From assembly GCA_030638185.1 (NCBI GenBank), contig DAOWFD010000420.1, forward strand, positions 1 through 7,175: a stretch of 7,175 bases of DNA, in the 5' to 3' direction. This stretch comes from Candidatus Aegiribacteria sp. (GTDB lineage Bacteria > Fermentibacterota > Fermentibacteria > Fermentibacterales > JCC-6). Below, one piece after another: positions 3,544 through 7,175 of the stretch; position 1 is the first letter of the stretch, and every line of letters starts with the position of its first letter. A program made the position numbers and the translations under genes. The notes beneath the pieces are model-generated. The model searched no databases, was not told where the DNA came from, and was given only the letters and a program-made list of their open reading frames with translations.

Positions 3544-5400
3544 TTATTCGACACGCATGCTCAACTCTTCCATCAGCCTTGTTTTACGTTTATGAGTTCT
3601 TTTCAGCGCCTTGTAGTAAAGATTCCAGTCCTCAAGTTTATTCTCTCGTGTCAAAATCTGTCTGGCTTTCAGCAGATACCGGGCAGCAGTTTCGTAAGCA
3701 CTGGCATTTACTTTATCAATCTGCGCTTCCGCCATTCGCTTCCAGATGGACGCAGCCCGCTCAGGCGCGTAAGAGAGTACTGCTTCCGCAATTCTGGAGT
3801 TATTACCATAAAAGAATCCTGAACGGTTTTCAGTTTTCCTGTCGTACCAGTATAAAACCCGGTCCGGTTCATTATCAGAAATTGCCACATCGATCAGTAC
3901 GTCAACAACAGGAAACTTCTTTCTGTCATTTCCAGCGGGCCTGGGCAGTACTGTATCAGGCAAAGGCCAGTCAGATTTTTCCCACGGAAGGATTCCGCTT
4001 TCGAGATAAGCCAGGAGATACTTCCTTGTCTGCGGCCAGATATCTGCCTTGACCGCTGATTCCCTGCAGGCCGAGTAGTTTCTTTCTGATGGGCTCAGGA
4101 TGAATTCATTTACACTATACGCGGCAGATTTCGGCCAGTCATTCTGATATGACCTGATTTTCTTGAGATGCTCCCGGAGAATATGAGCCCCACCAATTCC
4201 TTTCTTCACGATATGATCGAGTCCTTTTATTATCCAGGTTTCAGCCTTGTCATACTCCTTTCGCTCAATGAGCATTTCCACAAGTCTGGCGTAACTGTAG
4301 TTCAACCCGGCTTCTGTCTTAGCCAGCGTAATAGCCTCATCACCGCGCTCAGCTTTTTTAAGGGTCAGCATAATCATATCCGTGAAATGCTCTCGTTTGT
4401 AGTCCGCTTTTCCATCAGGGATTTCGAACGTATCCAATCGCTTAAGCAGCCGATCTGCCAGTTTGCTCCAATTCGTCTTTCCATGCTCTCTTTTCACGTA
4501 TTCAGTTATTTCATGGCAAAGGTTATACTCATCCTTCAGCTCTACATCTGTAACCCATTCGAGTTTATCAACGTGGTCCATGGATGACTGATCCAATGCC
4601 GCGGCAATTACGGGATAGCTTTCTGTAATGTACTGAGCATCTTCCAGAGAGTTCATGACCAGATTATTGCTTACCGCTATCAGTTCTTCACCGATAGCCA
4701 GTACTTCGTCTGCATGTCCAGTCTTGAGAAGTTCTGCGAGTCTTCGGGTTACATCGTTAATATCCACATCGGGATATTCATCCTCGTATGGATCGTAATA
4801 GTGGGAGGTATCCAGATTGCTGATATCCCGGGAAAGACGTTTCACCATTTCCACCGCACTGCCTGACTCAAGCTCCATCCTGTCCATGAGTTCCCGCTTC
4901 ACATCGGGATACAGGTCTGCGAATTCAAGCAGAAGCTCGCTGAGCTGCTTCATTTTCTTCGGCTTGAGGTATGCCGTTAAATCCTGCAAGTCAGTATTTG
5001 AACGAGTTTTCTCCCCGCCAAACAACTCATCGTAATACTCATCCGTCCTGAGGATTCTTAAGCGTTCATCATTCTGGCGCACTTCGGGAATGTTCCCCCG
5101 CATTTCAAGTTGCTTCTGATATTCGAGTACAGTGGCAACGCCATGTTTACAGTTGAATTCATATGGACAGCTGCATTTCGACCCGAGCAGTCCCGATTGA
5201 GCATAGATAAAGACCTTCGTGGCATATCGGCGTGTACCGTTAACCCACGCGATCAAAGCTCCATCATTCGATTCAGCCAGATGTGAAACATGACCGTTCT
5301 GCTGGTAACTCCTGCCTCTTGACGCAATTCTCTTGCCTGCCCATTCGATTATCTCATTCCATGTCAAATCAGCAAAACGGTTTTTATTCTTTTTCAACAT
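3544..5400 (-). CDS. SWIM zinc-finger protein with long helical-repeat C-terminus
   Basis: A 618-residue protein. The N-terminal 90 residues form a SWIM domain: Cys76-x-Cys78, five residues, then Cys84-x-His86 (KCSCPYEFNCKHGVA). These are the four zinc ligands of the CxCxnCxH pattern. SWIM domains are predicted to bind DNA or protein; some bacterial SWIM proteins accompany SNF2 ATPases, but none is intact here. Residues about 135-618 are alpha-helical with repeat-like helix pairs of TPR/HEAT character and an acidic stretch at about 201-213. No enzymatic motif or signal peptide is seen, so it is probably cytoplasmic. The start at 5400 has a GGGAG site four bases upstream and follows the HEAT-like gene's stop by 11 bases, indicating one operon. 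The function is unknown; a scaffold or nucleic-acid-binding role is inference. Confidence 0.85.
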   Translation of the reverse strand: MLKKNKNRFADLTWNEIIEWAGKRIASRGRSYQQNGHVSHLAESNDGALIAWVNGTRRYATKVFIYAQSGLLGSKCSCPYEFNCKHGVATVLEYQKQLEMRGNIPEVRQNDERLRILRTDEYYDELFGGEKTRSNTDLQDLTAYLKPKKMKQLSELLLEFADLYPDVKRELMDRMELESGSAVEMVKRLSRDISNLDTSHYYDPYEDEYPDVDINDVTRRLAELLKTGHADEVLAIGEELIAVSNNLVMNSLEDAQYITESYPVIAAALDQSSMDHVDKLEWVTDVELKDEYNLCHEITEYVKREHGKTNWSKLADRLLKRLDTFEIPDGKADYKREHFTDMIMLTLKKAERGDEAITLAKTEAGLNYSYARLVEMLIERKEYDKAETWIIKGLDHIVKKGIGGAHILREHLKKIRSYQNDWPKSAAYSVNEFILSPSERNYSACRESAVKADIWPQTRKYLLAYLESGILPWEKSDWPLPDTVLPRPAGNDRKKFPVVDVLIDVAISDNEPDRVLYWYDRKTENRSGFFYGNNSRIAEAVLSYAPERAASIWKRMAEAQIDKVNASAYETAARYLLKARQILTRENKLEDWNLYYKALKRTHKRKTRLMEELSMRVE

Positions 5401-5411
5401 CGCTCTCCCTT

Positions 5412-6242
5412 TTATTCCCCGGATAGAATAGAGATGAAATAATCCTTATCATTCTCCTGCTGTTTTTTCGATTCAATACCCAGGATTCTCTTCATCTTCT
5501 TTTTAAGCCTGTAACTGAATCTTTTGTCTTTCAGCATATTTTTCAAAGGTTCTTCTACTTCCTCAACCGGACATAATTTCAGGAAATTGAATATCTCGGA
5601 TATCCATTGCCTGGTTGTATTGTTTGATTCTGTCCGATACAGTTCATTGATCAACTCGGGAATAAGCTCCGTCCGAAACTCGGGGTAATTAAATTTTCTT
5701 AACATTTCCAGCTTGAAATGAACTTCATCAATTGTTGCTGGAGGTGACAATTCTCGGAAATACCTGAACAGCTCGTTAAACGCTTCACGGTTTCCCATCG
5801 AGATATATCCCGCAAGGCTTGATATACCGGAATCCCGCTCGTCAGGGTCAGAACTGCGCAGTTGCTCCACAAACTGATCAACCGGCTCTGATTTCCAGTC
5901 GATCCTGTTGAATTTTTCAATCGCTATTTCCTGTTCGATTGATTCTGTGTCGAGTTTGCTGGATTCAATACACCGAGACAGTGCTACTCCCAGAATACTG
6001 TCGTCGTCGATCTCATATTGTTCAGTTTCAGCAAAGTTATCGCAGGCTTTCTTTTCCCCTGTGAATTTTCTCTTTTCTACCAATTTCCGGCAGGCCGCAC
6101 TCTTCCGATTCTCAAACAGCTCATCCAGAAAAGGTTCGAAAACCTCTTCATTGACACAAATGCCATATTCCGTTGGCTCATCCAGAGTATCTGGGAAATA
6201 GCTGTTGCAGTTAAAGCAGATTTTCTCCCTTTCTTCTTCCAT
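5412..6242 (-). CDS. Cys-rich N-terminal domain plus HEAT-like repeat protein, unknown function
   Basis: A 276-residue protein. The first 70 residues carry five cysteines in an ordered pattern: Cys9-x2-Cys12 (CFNCNSYF), Cys29, Cys51 and Cys67, suggesting a small zinc- or metal-binding module. A linker follows. From about 115 there are helical repeats of HEAT type (VDQFVEQLRSSDPDERDSGI onward) and a basic C-terminal segment around RLKKKMKRILG. I recall similar unnamed bacterial proteins with the same Cys module and helical tail, but know no function for them. The start at 6242 is supported by AAGGA five bases upstream. It lies 40 bases after the SEC-C gene's stop and 11 bases before the SWIM gene. 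The three probably share a transcript. Confidence 0.8.
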   Translation of the reverse strand: MEEEREKICFNCNSYFPDTLDEPTEYGICVNEEVFEPFLDELFENRKSAACRKLVEKRKFTGEKKACDNFAETEQYEIDDDSILGVALSRCIESSKLDTESIEQEIAIEKFNRIDWKSEPVDQFVEQLRSSDPDERDSGISSLAGYISMGNREAFNELFRYFRELSPPATIDEVHFKLEMLRKFNYPEFRTELIPELINELYRTESNNTTRQWISEIFNFLKLCPVEEVEEPLKNMLKDKRFSYRLKKKMKRILGIESKKQQENDKDYFISILSGE

Positions 6243-6282
6243 GATATTCCTTTCATAATCAAATCAATTCGATTACTTTTTC

Positions 6283-7077
6283 TCACTTGCAGCAGCATTT
6301 CTTGTACTTTTTACCACTGCCACACGGACATGGATCGTTCCTGCCTGTTTTAGGGCCTTCGCGAATATAGGTTCCGAAATCGTGAAACGTTGAATTCGCC
6401 GTATTAATTCCTGACATCACAGGTTCAGGATTGAAGCATGCCCAGCCTCTCAAGAAACTGTGAACATCATTAATCAGCCCGCCTCGAGTGTTCTTCACCA
6501 GTTGAACGGCATCCTTCAAAGGCATACGAAAAATCTGATCTACTTCATTCCTGCTCATGAAATCAGGATCCATCAAACCATCTTCATAAGCACGATAGAT
6601 TTCTTTTTCAAGTGATTTCGCATATATATCTGCGGCTTCCGATACCAGCATATTCCAAACGTTTGAGTACTCTCTTTCAAGGCCTCCCCTGAATAAACGC
6701 CCATAATATTCAATAACGCTCTCTCGCGGTATGATGTCTTCCTGCGCAAGATAACGCAGTGAAGCTATTGCGTTTCCACGGGCTTATTCACTCAATGATG
6801 GATCTTCAATGATCGACTTGATCGGTTCAATATTTCCATCGTAAACTGAAGCCAGAACTCTGGGAAGACTTTCGTATAGAGCATCCCCCAACAACCCTTC
6901 AAGCTGATCCGTCGGCAGCCTGTACATTCTGATAATCAGTGGATATGCCTGCTGCTCCCTGAAACTGGCAATTATGTGAATAGCAAAAAAGTGCAGAAAG
7001 TACTTACTTCCGAAAGCGATCAAATCGACTTTATCAACTGCGATATCAATTGCGCGCAACAGATGTGGCGTAATTTC
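6283..7077 (-). pseudogene. DUF1186/SEC-C protein gene, 5'-truncated and with an in-frame stop
   Basis: One continuous reading frame runs from about 7077 (EITPHLLRAI) to the TGA at 6283-6285, interrupted only by TAA at 6784-6786. Up to the stop it matches the DUF1186 pattern: FFAIHIIASFREQQAYPLII, then LLGDALYESLPRVLASVYDG and IKSIIEDPSLSE. Immediately after it the same frame resumes ARGNAIASLRYLAQEDIIPR and continues through EIYRAYEDGLMDPDFM. It ends in a SEC-C zinc motif, CPCGSGKKYKKCC. Relatives have a Tyr where the TAA sits (NEYxRG, from memory), so one base change explains it. The first 25-30 family residues are missing and are replaced at 7078 by insertion-sequence repeats. The ATG at 6651 could still give a C-terminal fragment, although I see no clear ribosome site. 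The original function is unknown. Confidence 0.8.
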
Positions 7078-7175
7078 TGCATATTCCGGCCAAACCTGCC
7101 ACTTGTTCCGGTTTAAACTTGCCACCAGTTCCGGTTCAAACCTGCCGCTCGTTCCGGCCAAACTTGCCACTAAAG
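7078..7175. mobile_element. Terminus of an IS21-family-like insertion sequence (runs off right edge)
   Basis: From 7078 the plus strand reads TGCATATTCCGGCCAAACCT, a TG-type terminus followed by repeats of GCCACTTGTTCCGG type. IS21-family elements begin TG, end CA, and carry several internal copies of a terminal sequence that bind the IstA transposase. The GGCAAGTTTGAACCGGAA-type repeat is one I associate with that family from memory. The boundary is independently supported: similarity to DUF1186 proteins begins exactly at 7077. The transposase genes would lie right of the window. It could also be a solo end left by a deletion. The target duplication cannot be checked without the other side. 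Confidence 0.6.
7092..7170. repeat. Tandem 22-23-bp repeats, 3 full units plus a partial
   Basis: Units start at 7092, 7115 and 7138, with a partial fourth at 7160; spacing is 23, 23 and 22 bases. The minus-strand consensus is GTGGCARGTTTRAACCGGAA. Units differ at a few positions, so they are not fresh slippage copies. They fit the transposase-binding repeats inside IS21-family ends. When translated on the minus strand they produce a spurious N-terminus (SLNRNKWQVWPEYA) for the DUF1186 gene. Confidence 0.85.

Noticed and set aside
3498..4052. 184-residue plus-strand frame (and the overlapping one at 3520-3822)
   Set aside because: It lies antisense to the SWIM gene, has no recognisable domain or ribosome site, and has a Cys/Ser/Phe-rich composition typical of antisense shadows.
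4168..4587. 139-residue plus-strand frame
   Set aside because: It is entirely antisense to the SWIM gene, whose protein features are strong.
6784..7170. Independent 128-residue protein starting in the repeats at 7170
   Set aside because: Its first 31 residues are translated insertion-sequence repeats, and its end is an internal stop in a longer DUF1186 frame.
7092..7170. CRISPR array
   Set aside because: The units are contiguous, with no unique spacers, and vary internally; they fit transposon-end repeats.
1..7175. tRNA, rRNA or riboswitch
   Set aside because: I saw no cloverleaf, rRNA-like or conserved riboswitch sequence on either strand by reading; a covariance-model scan was not possible.

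Overview
This window comes from an uncultured-looking bacterium of moderate GC content, judged by eye. Shine-Dalgarno sites are normal and all three standard stop codons are used. I cannot assign a phylum from the sequence. Every gene I can support is on the minus strand, so transcription runs from position 7175 towards position 1. The left half (1-3520) is a defence and toxin-antitoxin island full of gene stumps. The right half (3544-7077) is a three-gene cluster of probable metal-binding proteins whose first gene is broken, with a probable IS21-family insertion-sequence end at the right edge.

Right to left: 7078-7175 carries about 23-bp tandem repeats and a TG-type terminus typical of an IS21-family end. 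It abuts, and seems to have removed the 5' end of, a DUF1186/SEC-C gene (6283-7077). That gene also has one in-frame TAA where homologues appear to have Tyr. Next come a Cys-rich, HEAT-like protein (5412-6242) and a 618-residue SWIM zinc-finger protein (3544-5400), closely spaced as one operon. Downstream, two tiny ORFs and a truncated restriction/methylase start are chained by ATGA stop/start overlaps (3165-3519). Then comes the stump of a DrmD-like SNF2 helicase (DISARM type) with a frameshift (about 2857-3064).

Two complete toxin-antitoxin loci follow. One is a toxin-first RelE/HigB-like pair of the HI1419/HI1420 type (2100-2717), with a near-consensus sigma70 promoter placed so that the toxin mRNA should be leaderless. 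The other is an AbiEi/AbiEii type IV pair (357-1881) with a palindromic operator candidate. At the left edge a third antitoxin gene begins (DUF6088/AbiEi-like, 1-82), preceded by a 30-bp near-perfect palindrome lying on its predicted promoter.

The most unusual architecture is a 61-bp direct repeat (193-253 and 3205-3265, 58/61 identical). Each copy is the first 20 codons of the same restriction/methyltransferase-like gene, and each is truncated differently. The repeats bracket a 3,012-bp unit holding both complete toxin-antitoxin loci and the helicase stump. I infer that a restriction/DISARM-like locus decayed or was replaced, leaving only 5' ends, while toxin-antitoxin modules accumulated between the stumps. 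The repeats could permit loss or duplication of the block.
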